NCBI RefSeq assembly: GCF_001746835.1
Contig: NZ_CP016094.1
Location: 310,001-374,000, forward strand
Direction of reading: 5' to 3'
Origin: Lacunisphaera limnophila
Lineage (GTDB): Bacteria > Verrucomicrobiota > Verrucomicrobiia > Opitutales > Opitutaceae
DNA: 64,000 nucleotides
The translations under genes were made by a program, and so were the position numbers. Positions 35,635 through 44,797 of this stretch are shown piece after piece. How positions within the stretch are numbered: position 1 is the stretch's first letter; each line of letters begins with the position of its first letter. The notes beneath the pieces were generated by a model. The model saw only the letters and a program-made list of their open reading frames with translations. It was not told the origin of the DNA and made no database searches.

Positions 35635-36336
35635 ATGCGCTTCCGCTACCAGCAGTTCTGCCCCCTCGCCAAGGCCGCCGAGGTCCTCGGCGAACGCTGG
35701 ACCATCCTGATCGTTCATGAACTCCTCCTGGGCACCCGGCGCTACCGCGACTTCCAGCGTGCCCTCACCCGCCTGTCCCCGTCGCTCCTGACCAAGCGCC
35801 TCAACCAGCTCGTGGACTTCGGCCTCGTCACCCGCACGACCGCGCCCGGCCAGCCCCATCCGGAATACGAGCTCACCGCCGCCGGCCTCGAACTCCGCCC
35901 CATCGTGAAGGGCCTCAGCCGCTGGGGCATGAAATGGGCGCGCGGCCAGATGCGCGACGACGAGCTCGACGTGCACCTGCTGATGCATGACTACACGCGG
36001 AGGATCGACACGAAGCACCTGCCCGCCGGCCGCACCATCCTCGCCTTCGTGTTCCCCGGCCTCCCCAAGTACGGGCACTGGTGGATCGTCATCGACGGCC
36101 CCAAGGAACGGGAACTCTGCGTCCACAATCCCGGCGGCACCCCGGACCTCCTGTTCCGCACGGACGTGCGGACCCTCACCGAGATCTGGGCCGGCGACAC
36201 CGAGCTCGCCGCCGCCCGCAAGTGCGGCCGCCTCCAACTCACCGGCGACCCCAAGCTCATCCGCTCCCTCCCCCGCTGGTTCCGCCACTGCAGCCTGGCC
36301 CACATCCGCCCCGCCGCGAAGCCGCTGCGAGTGTAA
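35635..36336 (+). CDS. HxlR-type winged-helix regulator with C-terminal SCP2-like domain
   Basis: A 233-residue protein. The N-terminal HxlR/MarR-like winged helix (1-110) begins FCPLAKAAEVLGERWTILIVHELLLG and has RYRDFQRALTRLSPSLLTKRL and ELTAAGLELRP. Residues about 125-233 (LPAGRTILAFVFPGL, WWIVIDGPKERELCVHNPGG, WAGDTELAAARKCGRLQL) match the sterol-carrier-like extension of this regulator group, which probably senses a hydrophobic ligand. ATG 35635 was chosen because HxlR members start close to the CPLA motif. It likely regulates the divergent methyltransferase gene. Confidence 0.88.
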   Translation: MRFRYQQFCPLAKAAEVLGERWTILIVHELLLGTRRYRDFQRALTRLSPSLLTKRLNQLVDFGLVTRTTAPGQPHPEYELTAAGLELRPIVKGLSRWGMKWARGQMRDDELDVHLLMHDYTRRIDTKHLPAGRTILAFVFPGLPKYGHWWIVIDGPKERELCVHNPGGTPDLLFRTDVRTLTEIWAGDTELAAARKCGRLQLTGDPKLIRSLPRWFRHCSLAHIRPAAKPLRV

Positions 36337-36400
36337 GCCCGTGGCCCCCCCTTCAACGCTTGGGCTTCTTCAGCCTCGTGCGAATCCCCTCTGCTTCCCC

Positions 36401-36427
36401 TTTGCGCCTTAGCGCCTTTGCGTGAGC
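36401..36427 (+). repeat. CTTAGCGCCTTTGCGTGA element
   Basis: One of nine copies of this element, all on the + strand. It lies in the 244-bp gap between the convergent HxlR and EF-hand genes, which otherwise shows only pyrimidine-rich sequence up to the terminator. Confidence 0.7.
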
Positions 36428-36511
36428 CCCCCGGCCTTCTCTGGTTCGCGAGCTCTTTTCCGCGCTTCCGCGTTTCCGCGATCCCGCAATCTCTCCTCAC
36501 CTTCAGCCCAC

Positions 36512-36543
36512 AAAAAAGCCCGCACCCCATCGGGGCACGGGCT
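36512..36543 (-). terminator. rho-independent terminator of the EF-hand gene
   Basis: On the minus strand a G/C stem AGCCCGTGCCCC / GGGGTGCGGGCT around GAT is followed by a run of six T. It lies about 40 bp after the stop codon. Confidence 0.85.
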
Positions 36544-36580
36544 GATCGCTACCAAAGCTTAACGACTGAGGCGCTAGCCC

Positions 36581-37075
36581 TCAGTATTCGCTCTTCATCA
36601 TCTTCTCGCCGGCCTTGCACTCTTCCTTGCTCAACGACTTGTCGTTGTTCGAGTCCATCTTGGTGAACATCGCGTCGCAGCCCGCCGTGTGCTCGGCGGT
36701 GCTCAGCTGACCGTCGCTGTTCTTGTCGTGCAGCTTGATCATCGCGGCGGGCGACATCTCATCCGGAGCCGCCTTGGCCACATTCCCAGGCTGGTCGCTC
36801 TTCGTCGTCATCTCGGATTTCATTTTTTCATGGGCGGCAGTCATCTCGACGAGCGTGACCGAGCCGTCGCGGTTGGTGTCCGAGTCGGTGAACATCTTCT
36901 TGCTGGTGACGGCATGCTCCGAACGCGAGAGCTTGCCGTCGCTGTTGGTGTCCGACGCCTTGAACATGTCATCCGCGGTGTGCTTGCCCGTGTGCGTTTC
37001 GGCGAAAGCCGGCAGGGCCGCCAGGGCGAAGCCGCAGGCGAGGAGGAGGGTGGTTTTGATTTTGATCTGAGTCAT
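36581..37075 (-). CDS. exported EF-hand calcium-binding protein
   Basis: A 164-residue protein with signal peptide (KTTLLLACGFALAALPAFAETH). Four EF-hand loops are visible: DTNSDGKLSRSE, DTNRDGSVTLVE, DKNSDGQLSTAE and DSNNDKSLSKEE, each with Asp/Asn/Ser at coordinating positions and Glu at position 12. It should bind up to four calcium ions in the periplasm or outside; the fourth loop lacks the usual Gly. The role is unknown. ATG 37075 starts the signal peptide. The gene stands alone with a clear terminator. Its base use is a little less G/C-rich than its neighbours. Confidence 0.87.
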   Translation of the reverse strand: MTQIKIKTTLLLACGFALAALPAFAETHTGKHTADDMFKASDTNSDGKLSRSEHAVTSKKMFTDSDTNRDGSVTLVEMTAAHEKMKSEMTTKSDQPGNVAKAAPDEMSPAAMIKLHDKNSDGQLSTAEHTAGCDAMFTKMDSNNDKSLSKEECKAGEKMMKSEY

Positions 37076-37463
37076 GGGATTCGTGGTTGGGTTGTGGATT
37101 ACTATGCCCCTCAGGCTAGACGCCCTGCCCGTCATCCGCCACCCCACCCACCCCCGGCGAGCCCATCAGCCTTCGTCTTGGATTCCTCAGGATAGTCCGC
37201 ACCTAGCCCCGCAGAAAACCTGAGCCGCCCCACCCCCTCTCAAATCTCAAATTTGAAATCTGAAATTTAAACCGTCCGCCGTCCGCCGTCTGATTTGCCC
37301 CCAGGCAAATCACCCTGAGCCCGTCGAAGGGCCCCTGTCCCCCGCCCCCTTTTACCTACAGCGCCCACCCCCGCGACCGATGATATAAGCCGGCGGCCTC
37401 CCCGGCCGGTCAGGCGTGTATTCCCCGCTGCGCCCGGCTGTTCGTTCGGCCGTCGCCCCGGCC
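37076..37463. other. non-coding divergent spacer with repeats
   Basis: No gene seen in 388 bp. It contains an A/T-rich palindromic repeat (37239-37270: CTCAAATTTGAAATCTGAAA), the GTCCGCCGTCCGCCGTC tract, and the two-hairpin element (37292-37332). Promoters of both divergent genes should lie here. Confidence 0.6.
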
Positions 37464-37712
37464 ATGAACCTCATCCAACGCGTCATCCTCTGCCTGGGGG
37501 CCAACACCCTCATGTGGATCTGGATCCATCCGCCCGTCTACCGCCTCACCTCCGACGGACGTCTCGAACACAACCTGTACTACGTCTGGCAGGTCCCGAT
37601 GGACTGGTCCGTCAACCTCCCCATGGTCGGCCTGCGCCTCCTGACCGTGGTCCTCGTCACCACCGCTTTCTACCTGGCCTTCCGCCCGGGTGAGAAAAAA
37701 GGGGCCGCATGA
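37464..37712 (+). CDS. small two-helix membrane protein
   Basis: An 82-residue hypothetical with two hydrophobic segments (RVILCLGANTLMWIWI near the N-terminus and LRLLTVVLVTTAFYLAF near the C-terminus). Between them DGRLEHNLYYVWQVPMDWSVNLP faces outside. It ends ATGA, overlapping the prepilin start, so translation is coupled. Function unknown; possibly a partner of the prepilin. ATG 37464 was preferred to an upstream ATG at 37416. Confidence 0.65.
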   Translation: MNLIQRVILCLGANTLMWIWIHPPVYRLTSDGRLEHNLYYVWQVPMDWSVNLPMVGLRLLTVVLVTTAFYLAFRPGEKKGAA

Positions 37713-38113
37713 AAACCCCGCGTTCCCGCCGGGCCTTCACCCTCGTCGAGATCATGGTCGTCGTGACCATCGTCGGCCTCCTCTCGACGCTCGCGATCGC
37801 CGGCATCCACCGCGTCAAGGCCGCCACCACCCGCACCATCGTGCTGAATAATCTCCGTCAGATCTACCAGGCCAAGGAAATGTATATTTCCAGCGGCGAG
37901 GCCGACCCGCGCGGCTTCATGGTGCAAAACATGCACGATGACGGCTACCTCTCTGAATCCCTCTGGGTCGCCTGCTTCGCCACGCCCGCCTCCCACGGCT
38001 TCAGCTACCAGGGCGGTGCCTTTGTGCCGGGCGAAAGCGTCTGGGCCGCGCCCACCAGCGACGGCGGCCGGACCGTCGGCGACTACATCTTTTATCCGGC
38101 CAAGGAACCGTAA
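37709..38113 (+). CDS. type IV pilin/pseudopilin-like protein
   Basis: A 134-residue prepilin. The N-terminal signature RRAFTLVEIMVVVTIVGLLS is the class III signal peptide: cleavage before Phe9, Glu5 of the mature protein, then a hydrophobic helix. The remaining 100 residues form a small head with one cysteine. It would be processed by a prepilin peptidase (not in the window) and exported by a type IV pilus or type II secretion-like machine. It sits between two small unknown genes in a three-gene operon, and no assembly ATPase is nearby. Confidence 0.9.
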   Translation: MKTPRSRRAFTLVEIMVVVTIVGLLSTLAIAGIHRVKAATTRTIVLNNLRQIYQAKEMYISSGEADPRGFMVQNMHDDGYLSESLWVACFATPASHGFSYQGGAFVPGESVWAAPTSDGGRTVGDYIFYPAKEP

Positions 38114-38119
38114 TCCGCC

Positions 38120-38515
38120 ATGTCCTTCTTCGATGCCCTCCGCCCGTCGCGCTCCACCCCGGGTGGTCCCGCCGCCAAGCTGGATGCCAAGGCCGACCCG
38201 ATCTTCGCCGTCCCCATCGCCACCCGCAAGCTCACCCCCGCCGGCGTCGCGTCCAAGGCCACCTACATTTATTACGCCTTCCTCTTCGCCGACTCAGCCG
38301 ACGACGCCGTCGCCCGCGTGCGCCGCGAGGTCCGCGACGAGGGCTACGAATTCCTGCAGCTGACCGGCCCGGTGCTGACCACCTCGCTGCCCGCCTGGAC
38401 CGATTTCGTGGCCAACCGCTTCGATTGGATGAAGGAATCCCTCCCCACCACCCAGCAGCTGAACACGCAGGCGCGAGGCATCGTGTATTACTCGCCCATG
38501 ATCGTGCAGTCGTAG
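38120..38515 (+). CDS. hypothetical protein, third gene of the prepilin operon
   Basis: A 131-residue protein of unknown family, 6 bp after the prepilin stop. Features seen: a basic Pro/Lys-rich start (ALRPSRSTPGGPAAKLDAK) and DDAVARVRREVRDEGYEFLQLTGPV, followed by WTDFVANRFDWMKESLP. No signal peptide. Codon use is normal. It could be an accessory factor for the pilin; this is based on position only. Confidence 0.65.
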   Translation: MSFFDALRPSRSTPGGPAAKLDAKADPIFAVPIATRKLTPAGVASKATYIYYAFLFADSADDAVARVRREVRDEGYEFLQLTGPVLTTSLPAWTDFVANRFDWMKESLPTTQQLNTQARGIVYYSPMIVQS

Positions 38516-38754
38516 CCGGATCCCGCGCCGGCGATCCCGGCCGGTGCTGCGCCGGCTGGTTTGTTCGACTTTGCGCCTGCTGCGCTTTTTCGCGGCCACA
38601 CCCGAGGCGTTAAGCCCCCCGTTTCCGGCCTCCGGCCGCAGCGTCGTCCGCTTGCCCGCCGCAGCCTTTTCTGCCTGAGTCCCCGCACCCCCCCGGTTGC
38701 AGAAGCCCCCAGTACCAGGTCCGCCCCATCAGCCCCATCAGTCGTCTGCCGTCT

Positions 38755-38792
38755 GATTTGCCCAGCAAATCACCCTGAGCCCGTCGAAGGGC
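38755..38792 (+). repeat. two-hairpin intergenic element
   Basis: GATTTGC / GCAAATC hairpin followed by ACCCTGAGCCCGTCGAAGG, on the + strand. It lies in the 288-bp gap 38516-38803, which also holds GCCGTCTGATTTGCC-type tracts (38740) and no gene. Confidence 0.7.
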
Positions 38793-38803
38793 CCCCTCCC
38801 CCC

Positions 38804-39322
38804 ATGCCCCACCCCGCCCCCCTCAGCAGCTTTCGTGTCCGTCCGCGTTTTGAGCAGTTCGTGACCGCCCCGCCCGAGGCCGTGCACGCCACGCTCGTCG
38901 AGGGCCTGACAGCCAGCGACGCGGGCCTCGTGGTGAAACCGTTCCCCGGTTTCATCGGGATCCACCTGCCCGACACCGAGCGCCGCGACTGGTCCCCGCG
39001 CCTCTTCCTCAGCGTCGACGCCGCCGCGGACGGCCGCACCCGCATCGAGGGCATCTACGGCCCCGAGATCGAAATCTGGTCCGTCTTCCTCTACGGTTAC
39101 CTCATCACGGGGCTCCTCGGCACTTTCTCCGGCATCTACGGCGCGGTCCAGGTCCTCCTCGATGACACCCCCTGGGCCCTCTACGTCACCGGCACCATGG
39201 CCATCCTCGCCGGCGTCCTCTACCTCGCCGCCCAACTCGGCCAGAAACTCGGCGCCTGGCAGACCATCCGCCTCCACCAAGCCTACACCGCCGCCGCCGC
39301 GAAAGTGACCAGTGCCGGGTAA
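38804..39322 (+). CDS. two-helix membrane hypothetical protein
   Basis: A 172-residue protein of unknown family. Its N-terminal half (FEQFVTAPPEAVHATLVEGL, GFIGIHLPDTERRDWSPRLFLSV, TRIEGIYGPEIEIWSVF) looks like a compact soluble domain. Two membrane helices follow (LYGYLITGLLGTFSGIYG and WALYVTGTMAILAGVLYLAAQL). The ATG at 38804 follows a repeat element. Function unknown. Confidence 0.7.
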   Translation: MPHPAPLSSFRVRPRFEQFVTAPPEAVHATLVEGLTASDAGLVVKPFPGFIGIHLPDTERRDWSPRLFLSVDAAADGRTRIEGIYGPEIEIWSVFLYGYLITGLLGTFSGIYGAVQVLLDDTPWALYVTGTMAILAGVLYLAAQLGQKLGAWQTIRLHQAYTAAAAKVTSAG

Positions 39323-39342
39323 CAAGGCGCCGGTCCGCCCCT

Positions 39343-39380
39343 GATTTGGCCCGCAAATCACCCTGAGCCTGTCGAAGGGC
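39343..39380 (+). repeat. two-hairpin intergenic element, abutting the CHAT gene stop
   Basis: GATTTGGCCCGCAAATC hairpin and ACCCTGAGCCTGTCGAAGG on the + strand. It ends one base before the CHAT stop codon, between two convergent genes. Confidence 0.75.
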
Positions 39381-42068
39381 TCACCGCCCCGGCAACGCCT
39401 CCCGCCCGCCATACAGGTTGAACGGCGCCCAATACTGCGGGTGACGGAATCCGCCCGCCCGCCCGGAAATGAACTCCCGTTTCACTTCCGCCACCGCGAG
39501 ATCCCCCGGCAGCCCCTGAATCAGGTGATGAAAATAGAATCGCTGCATGAAATACACCGAGCTGGCGTCGCTCACCGGCCACAGCGAGGCCAGCACACTG
39601 TCCGCCCCGGCCGTGAACAATGAACTGGTCAGCCCCACCACGCCCTCCCCGGCGATGATTGCACCCAGGCCCGTCTCGCACGCGCTGAGCGTGACGAGCT
39701 CCGCCCGCAGCGGCAGCCGCTCGATCTCCGTGATCTGCAGGAACCCGTCGCGATCGGCCGGCGTCCCGGGCCGGGGGTCTTCATACGAAAGAATGATGCC
39801 CGACATCTCCGGCATCGCGGGCATGGCCATACCGTGCACGGCAAAATGCACGACGCGCGACTTCCGCAGCTCGCCCTGTGCCGCCAGCGCCCGGATGTTC
39901 CCCTCGCTCACCGCGCGGCCCAGCTCAATCCGTGAGCCCGGCACGAGCTCGTTGATCATCAGCACCTCCGTCTTTGTGCCCGCCAGGTTGCTCTGCGGCC
40001 CGAACCGCCCGGCATACGGGCTGCCGGCAAACACCGCCTGCCGGACGCCCACCAGCTTGTCGAACTGCTGCTTCATCGCCGGGACGTTGGCCATCACCTG
40101 GTCGTAACCCTCGGGGTTGTACACCGCTCCGCCGAAGCCCAGCAACGGCCGCTCATACGTGCCCGGCGCCCGCGCCGCAAGGGTCTGCGTCACCAGTAGC
40201 GACGGCGTCAGGGTCACCGCATAATCCTGCACCAAGGCCCGGTTGGTCGGGCCGATGAGGATGTCGAAGGGCAGGTACGCCAGCAGTCCGCTCGGCGACA
40301 CCAGCAGGCGGTTCTTGCCCGCGAGCCGCGCCTCGATGGGCCCGAAGAGCAGCTCATGCAGGATCCCCGCGGTGGCAAACATCGGCTCCACCCGGGCCTG
40401 CATCTGCTCGGGTTCGCAATAGATGCAGTCCCGTAGGTAGGCCACGATGCCCGCCAGCCCGATCTCGTCACCGAGATCATACCGCCGGGCGTCCACTTCC
40501 TTTTTCTGGGCGGCCAGCACGTCGGCCAGCGGCAGCTTGCCTGCGAGCGCTGGCAGAGCCGCGAGCGGCAGGCGCACCGCCGCGAGGCCGGCGCCGGTGA
40601 TCACGAAGGCGACCGGCTCCGTCCGGCTCCAGTCCGCATTGGCGTAGCTCACTATCGCCGTCGACCCGTCCAAGGCGGCCGGCAGGGTCTGCAGGCGCGC
40701 CACCGTGGCCGCAAAGCTCTCACCCACCGCGGCGTCCGCCGTGAGGGTCTCCCGCAGCTGCCGCGCCTTGAGCGCCTCGCTCGCCGCCAGCGCGGACCAG
40801 GCGTCGCCCTCGCGCACGTACGCCTCCGTCAGCCAGCGGTAATAGTCGGACTGCAGCGCGAGGAAGTTCTGTTTCTCGGCGGCCGTGGCCGCGGCGCGCG
40901 TGGCCTCGACCAGCCCCACGGCCTGCTGAAACGAGCGGATCGCCGCCGCCGGCTGGCCCTGCGCCAGTTGGATCTCACCCAGCAGGCCGAGCGCCTCGAA
41001 GCGGATCACCGGGAAATCCTCGTAACCGGTCAGGTCCGCCACGCCCGCGACATCGGCATCGAAAAACAGCGGTTTCTCCCCGGCCTGCAGCGCCTGCAAC
41101 GAGGCGCGGGCCCGGCCGAGGTCCGCGCGGTAAAGTTCGTTGGGCGACACGAGCCGGAAGGCCAGCTGCCAGGCCAGGTGGTAGTTCTCGCGCGCGGCCT
41201 TGCGTTCGCCGAGCGCCAGCTGGCAATCCGCCAGCAACAACAGCCCTTCCGCCACCGGGCGGTCGCCGCGCTGGAGCCAGTCGCTGGACGGACGCCGCCG
41301 GCTCGTGCCCACGCGCCGCAGGTCGGTGCCCAGCGCCTCGAGCGCCAGCGCCCGGGCCCCGGGCTTGTCGTTCAGGCCCAGCAGCACCCGCGCCGTCTCG
41401 CGCTGCACCTGCGCCACCTGCGCCAGGTCGTCCGTGGCCGCAAGGACCGCCTGCGCCTCCTGGTACTGCGCCAGGGCCCCCTGCAGGTCGCCCCAGGCCG
41501 CCGTGGTGCGGGGGGTCTCCAGCGCAAGCTGCGTCTGCAGTGTCCGCTCGTTCGGGTATTTGGCCACCAGCCCCTCGAGCCGGCGCAGGGTGTCGGCCGC
41601 CGCGCGAAAATCCCCCTGCCCGCGGGCCACTTCGAGGAGCGCGAAGCCGGCCGTAAGATTGTCGGGCTCCAGCTCCAGTGCGGCGGCGAGGTCCGCCCGC
41701 GCCTGCTTCCACAGTCCCAGCCGGGCCCGCATTGCGCCCCGGCGGCTCAAGGCAAAAACCCGGTCAACCGGGGACTCCGCCCGCTCCACCGCGCGGTCGT
41801 AGGCCGCCTCGGCGTCCCGCACTTTGCCCAGCGACTCCGCCTGGTAGCCTTCGTTGAAGGCGATGGTGTATGGGTCGTTCAGCGCCGCCTGCAGCTGCGC
41901 CTGCGTCGGCTTTTGGGCGTGAGTGAGCAGGGGAAATGCCAGTAGCACCGCCGCGACGGCGACAACCGCCCTGGCCGCTGGGCGGCCAGCTTGCTGTCGC
42001 CACGCCCGCGGCCCGAGGGGCGCCAGCCCTGAGGATGCCCACCCAATCAACCGCGGTGGCGTGCTCAT
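39381..42068 (-). CDS. exported TPR protein with C-terminal CHAT (caspase-like) protease domain
   Basis: An 895-residue protein. A hydrophobic signal segment (AVVAVAAVLLAFPLLTHAQ, about residues 33-52) and TPR-like helices (AFNEGYQAESLGKVRDAEAAYDRAVERA, LAAALELEPDNL ...) over about 60-440 are followed by the CHAT domain (about 600-895). Catalytic His745 is in VVHFAVHGMA and Cys797 in LVTLSACETGLG, the classical dyad. CHAT proteases cleave specific partners, often as part of conflict systems, but this one looks exported. It overlaps the upstream gene by one base (TAATG), so both are translated together. Confidence 0.9.
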   Translation of the reverse strand: MSTPPRLIGWASSGLAPLGPRAWRQQAGRPAARAVVAVAAVLLAFPLLTHAQKPTQAQLQAALNDPYTIAFNEGYQAESLGKVRDAEAAYDRAVERAESPVDRVFALSRRGAMRARLGLWKQARADLAAALELEPDNLTAGFALLEVARGQGDFRAAADTLRRLEGLVAKYPNERTLQTQLALETPRTTAAWGDLQGALAQYQEAQAVLAATDDLAQVAQVQRETARVLLGLNDKPGARALALEALGTDLRRVGTSRRRPSSDWLQRGDRPVAEGLLLLADCQLALGERKAARENYHLAWQLAFRLVSPNELYRADLGRARASLQALQAGEKPLFFDADVAGVADLTGYEDFPVIRFEALGLLGEIQLAQGQPAAAIRSFQQAVGLVEATRAAATAAEKQNFLALQSDYYRWLTEAYVREGDAWSALAASEALKARQLRETLTADAAVGESFAATVARLQTLPAALDGSTAIVSYANADWSRTEPVAFVITGAGLAAVRLPLAALPALAGKLPLADVLAAQKKEVDARRYDLGDEIGLAGIVAYLRDCIYCEPEQMQARVEPMFATAGILHELLFGPIEARLAGKNRLLVSPSGLLAYLPFDILIGPTNRALVQDYAVTLTPSLLVTQTLAARAPGTYERPLLGFGGAVYNPEGYDQVMANVPAMKQQFDKLVGVRQAVFAGSPYAGRFGPQSNLAGTKTEVLMINELVPGSRIELGRAVSEGNIRALAAQGELRKSRVVHFAVHGMAMPAMPEMSGIILSYEDPRPGTPADRDGFLQITEIERLPLRAELVTLSACETGLGAIIAGEGVVGLTSSLFTAGADSVLASLWPVSDASSVYFMQRFYFHHLIQGLPGDLAVAEVKREFISGRAGGFRHPQYWAPFNLYGGREALPGR

Positions 42069-44797
42069 TATTTGCCCTGCTGCGTCATCTGGTAGGCATA
42101 CCGCGCGGCGTCCATGAACTGCTTGTCGTTCTTCTTGGCCGGCTCCATCTCGATGATGGCCGACGCGACGCGCGTGCAGAGGTTCCAGTCGCTCAACCCG
42201 TAGGCCAGCGAGAAGACGGACGGCAGCACGTTCATCTGGTCCTCCTTGGTCCGGCAATAGTCTAGGCTCTTGATGTAGTGCTCGATCGCGAGCCGGTGGT
42301 TGCCGGCCTTGTAGGCGGCGTCGGCGGCGTCAAAAAGCACGACCTGCCGTGAATTCGCATGGGGGGCATCCTCGGGCTGGAGCAGGTCCATGGCATCGAT
42401 TTCCTTCATCGCCGCATCGATGTTGCCCGCCCGGGAAAACATGTCCGACCGGTAGCGGTGGTTCAGGTAGGCGAGGTCGGTGCTCTGCGGATAGGCCGCC
42501 AGCGCCTCGGCGAAGAGCGCCTCCGCCCCCGGGGGCCGGGAGCGATTCGCCGCCACCAGCATGTAGAAATAGATATTCCTCGTGTTCACCCCCTCCTGCA
42601 GCGACTGGCGCCCCAGCTGCAGGGTCTCCGGGAAGCGCTTGGCCTTGTTCAGGGCGGCCAGCTCGGCCTCGCGGGCCCCGCGGACGGTGTTTAGCACGAA
42701 TTCCTTGAGCCCCGCCGCCTCGAGCGCGACGCCATCGTCGACGAGGAACTGGCGCGCATACGCGACCTTCGCCGCCGGGTCCTCGGTGTCCCGCATCGTG
42801 AGGAACTTGGCGATGATCGGGCGGCGCGCCTGCTCCGCCGCGAGCGCCGCGGCGAGCGTCGCCGCGTCGGCCGCCGGGACGTCGCCGTCCAGCGTGGCCA
42901 GCAACCGGCCGTCGGCGGCGGACCACCGGTACAGGCCCGGCGAGCCGAGGTTCGCCGTGATGAGTTCGCCGCCGTGCAGCGCCATCGCGATGCCCTGTGC
43001 CCCGCTCGGCACGACGTAACGCGCCAGCAGGTCGCCGCTCTTCCCCGACCACACGCGGATCACGCCCTGCCGGGTGCCCGCGACCACCACGGGCGCGTCC
43101 CCCTCTCCCGCGAAGCCGACAAAGGTATACGGCTGGTTGTCGAGCGCGAGCTGCGTGATCTGCGGCTTCAGCGGGTCCAGGAAATGAAACACCTCGACGC
43201 TGCCGAAGCTGCTGCTGCCGGCGGCCAGGACCACGTGCCCGGCGCCCTCGGTCACCGCGATGGCGTTGACCGGCGCGGCAAACGCCGGGTTGAAGGAACG
43301 AGACTCCACGGAGAGCTTGGCCAGATCATCGGACGATTCCGGCAGGCTGAGGATGTCGAAGCCGTGGCGGACCTTGCCGTCGCCGGTGTCGTTGAGGCCG
43401 CTGAAGGCGATGAGCGCGTGGCGCCCCGCGCGGTCCATCGCGACCGCCGTGACGCGGCTGGAGGAGTTCGCCTTGAACAGCATCTCCTTGCCCGCGTCGG
43501 CGAGGGCCGGGGCCGCGCCCCAGGCGTACACGAAGCGCTCGCGCGCGGTGGCGGCGGCGATCGCCCCCACCAGCATCTGGTAGCTTACCCGGTTCAACGG
43601 CTCGAAGGTCACCTCCGTTCCGCCCGCGGCGGGGCTTACCACGAGCGTGCCACCGGTGGTGAAGGCATAGAGCCGGCCGTCGGCACCGGCGGTAAGGCCG
43701 CGGATCGGGAATTCGCTGCGGGCGCGGAAAACCACCGCGCCGGTCGCCAGGTCGCGGGCCTCCACCCCCAGGCCGTCCCCGGTGGTGGCCGCCCAGCTGC
43801 CATCCGCGGCGATGGCCAGGTCGTTGCACCCGTCGGCCACGGCCGCGTCGTCGGCCTTGCCCAGCCACTGGGCGAACACCGCCTTCCAGTTCTCCAGCAT
43901 CACCGAGTAACCGATCGAGTCGCTGCGTTTGCGCCGCTCCAGCGCGATCACGAACTCGAACAACGCCCGCTCCTCGGCCGGGGCGTCGCCCGGGATGCCC
44001 GCAAGCTGCTGCTCCAACTGGGCCTCCGACATGCCCGCGGTCTGCTGGTTGATCTCGAGCGCGTTCGCGAGCAACTGGTCGCGCTTTTCCAGGATCTGCT
44101 CATCGAGCCGGCCGTCGAGGCGGTAACGGATGAACTTCTGCTCCGCCAGCACACCCAGCGCGGGATGGATCGCGGCGGAAGCGGCGATGAACTTCGCGTC
44201 CCGCTGCGCCGGCGTGGCGGCGGCATACTCGTAATTCGCACTGTCCCCCAGGTTCAGGCTCCGGAAAAAAATGATGCGGGGCCCGCCCGCGGCCACGATG
44301 CGGTTGTCGATGGCGAGGTGCAACCGGTGGAGCGGCGCCTTGTAGCCGTCGACCGTCCGGAACTGCGCGCCGGCCCGCAGGAAGTTCTCCATCGTGGCCT
44401 GCGGGTTCATGTTGGCGCTGCCGGCCTTCGTGGCGTGGCCCGCGGCCGTGAGGCGCAGCGGCGTGAGCGCGTTGTCCAGCATCGCGATCAGCTGCTGGCG
44501 GTACTCCACCAGGTCCGCCCCGAGGCCCTCGACCGCGTCACCATCGCGGGCGTCGAGGAACTTTTCCGTGCGCGCCATGATCTCGTTCAGCTGCACCACG
44601 GAAAACTCCATGAAGTTGCGCGCGGCATAGGCGCCGTTGGCGGCGCGATACGCGATGAGCTCCGCCTGGAGTTTTTTCCAATACGCGACTTCCGCCGCGG
44701 TGGCCGGGGTGGCAACCGCCGGCGCCGGATCCGCGGCGCGGAGCAACCAGGCGGGCGTGAAGAAGGCAACAAGCAGGAGGAGGTGAAGGGCTTTCAT
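42068..44797 (-). CDS. exported beta-propeller/TPR-like partner of the CHAT protein
   Basis: A 909-residue protein with signal peptide (ALHLLLLVAFFTPAWLLRAA). A helical N-terminal third is followed by WD40-like propeller blades (AIAADGSWAATTGDGLGVEARDL, AVAMDRAGRHALIAFSG, GTRQGVIRVWSGKSGDLLARYVV). The C-terminal third is TPR-like (NRSRPPGAEALFAEALAAYPQ, YKAGNHRLAIEHYIKSLDY). It reads as a scaffold or sensor. As the first gene of the two-gene operon it likely delivers, holds or activates the CHAT protease. No homologue could be named. Confidence 0.8.
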   Translation of the reverse strand: MKALHLLLLVAFFTPAWLLRAADPAPAVATPATAAEVAYWKKLQAELIAYRAANGAYAARNFMEFSVVQLNEIMARTEKFLDARDGDAVEGLGADLVEYRQQLIAMLDNALTPLRLTAAGHATKAGSANMNPQATMENFLRAGAQFRTVDGYKAPLHRLHLAIDNRIVAAGGPRIIFFRSLNLGDSANYEYAAATPAQRDAKFIAASAAIHPALGVLAEQKFIRYRLDGRLDEQILEKRDQLLANALEINQQTAGMSEAQLEQQLAGIPGDAPAEERALFEFVIALERRKRSDSIGYSVMLENWKAVFAQWLGKADDAAVADGCNDLAIAADGSWAATTGDGLGVEARDLATGAVVFRARSEFPIRGLTAGADGRLYAFTTGGTLVVSPAAGGTEVTFEPLNRVSYQMLVGAIAAATARERFVYAWGAAPALADAGKEMLFKANSSSRVTAVAMDRAGRHALIAFSGLNDTGDGKVRHGFDILSLPESSDDLAKLSVESRSFNPAFAAPVNAIAVTEGAGHVVLAAGSSSFGSVEVFHFLDPLKPQITQLALDNQPYTFVGFAGEGDAPVVVAGTRQGVIRVWSGKSGDLLARYVVPSGAQGIAMALHGGELITANLGSPGLYRWSAADGRLLATLDGDVPAADAATLAAALAAEQARRPIIAKFLTMRDTEDPAAKVAYARQFLVDDGVALEAAGLKEFVLNTVRGAREAELAALNKAKRFPETLQLGRQSLQEGVNTRNIYFYMLVAANRSRPPGAEALFAEALAAYPQSTDLAYLNHRYRSDMFSRAGNIDAAMKEIDAMDLLQPEDAPHANSRQVVLFDAADAAYKAGNHRLAIEHYIKSLDYCRTKEDQMNVLPSVFSLAYGLSDWNLCTRVASAIIEMEPAKKNDKQFMDAARYAYQMTQQGK

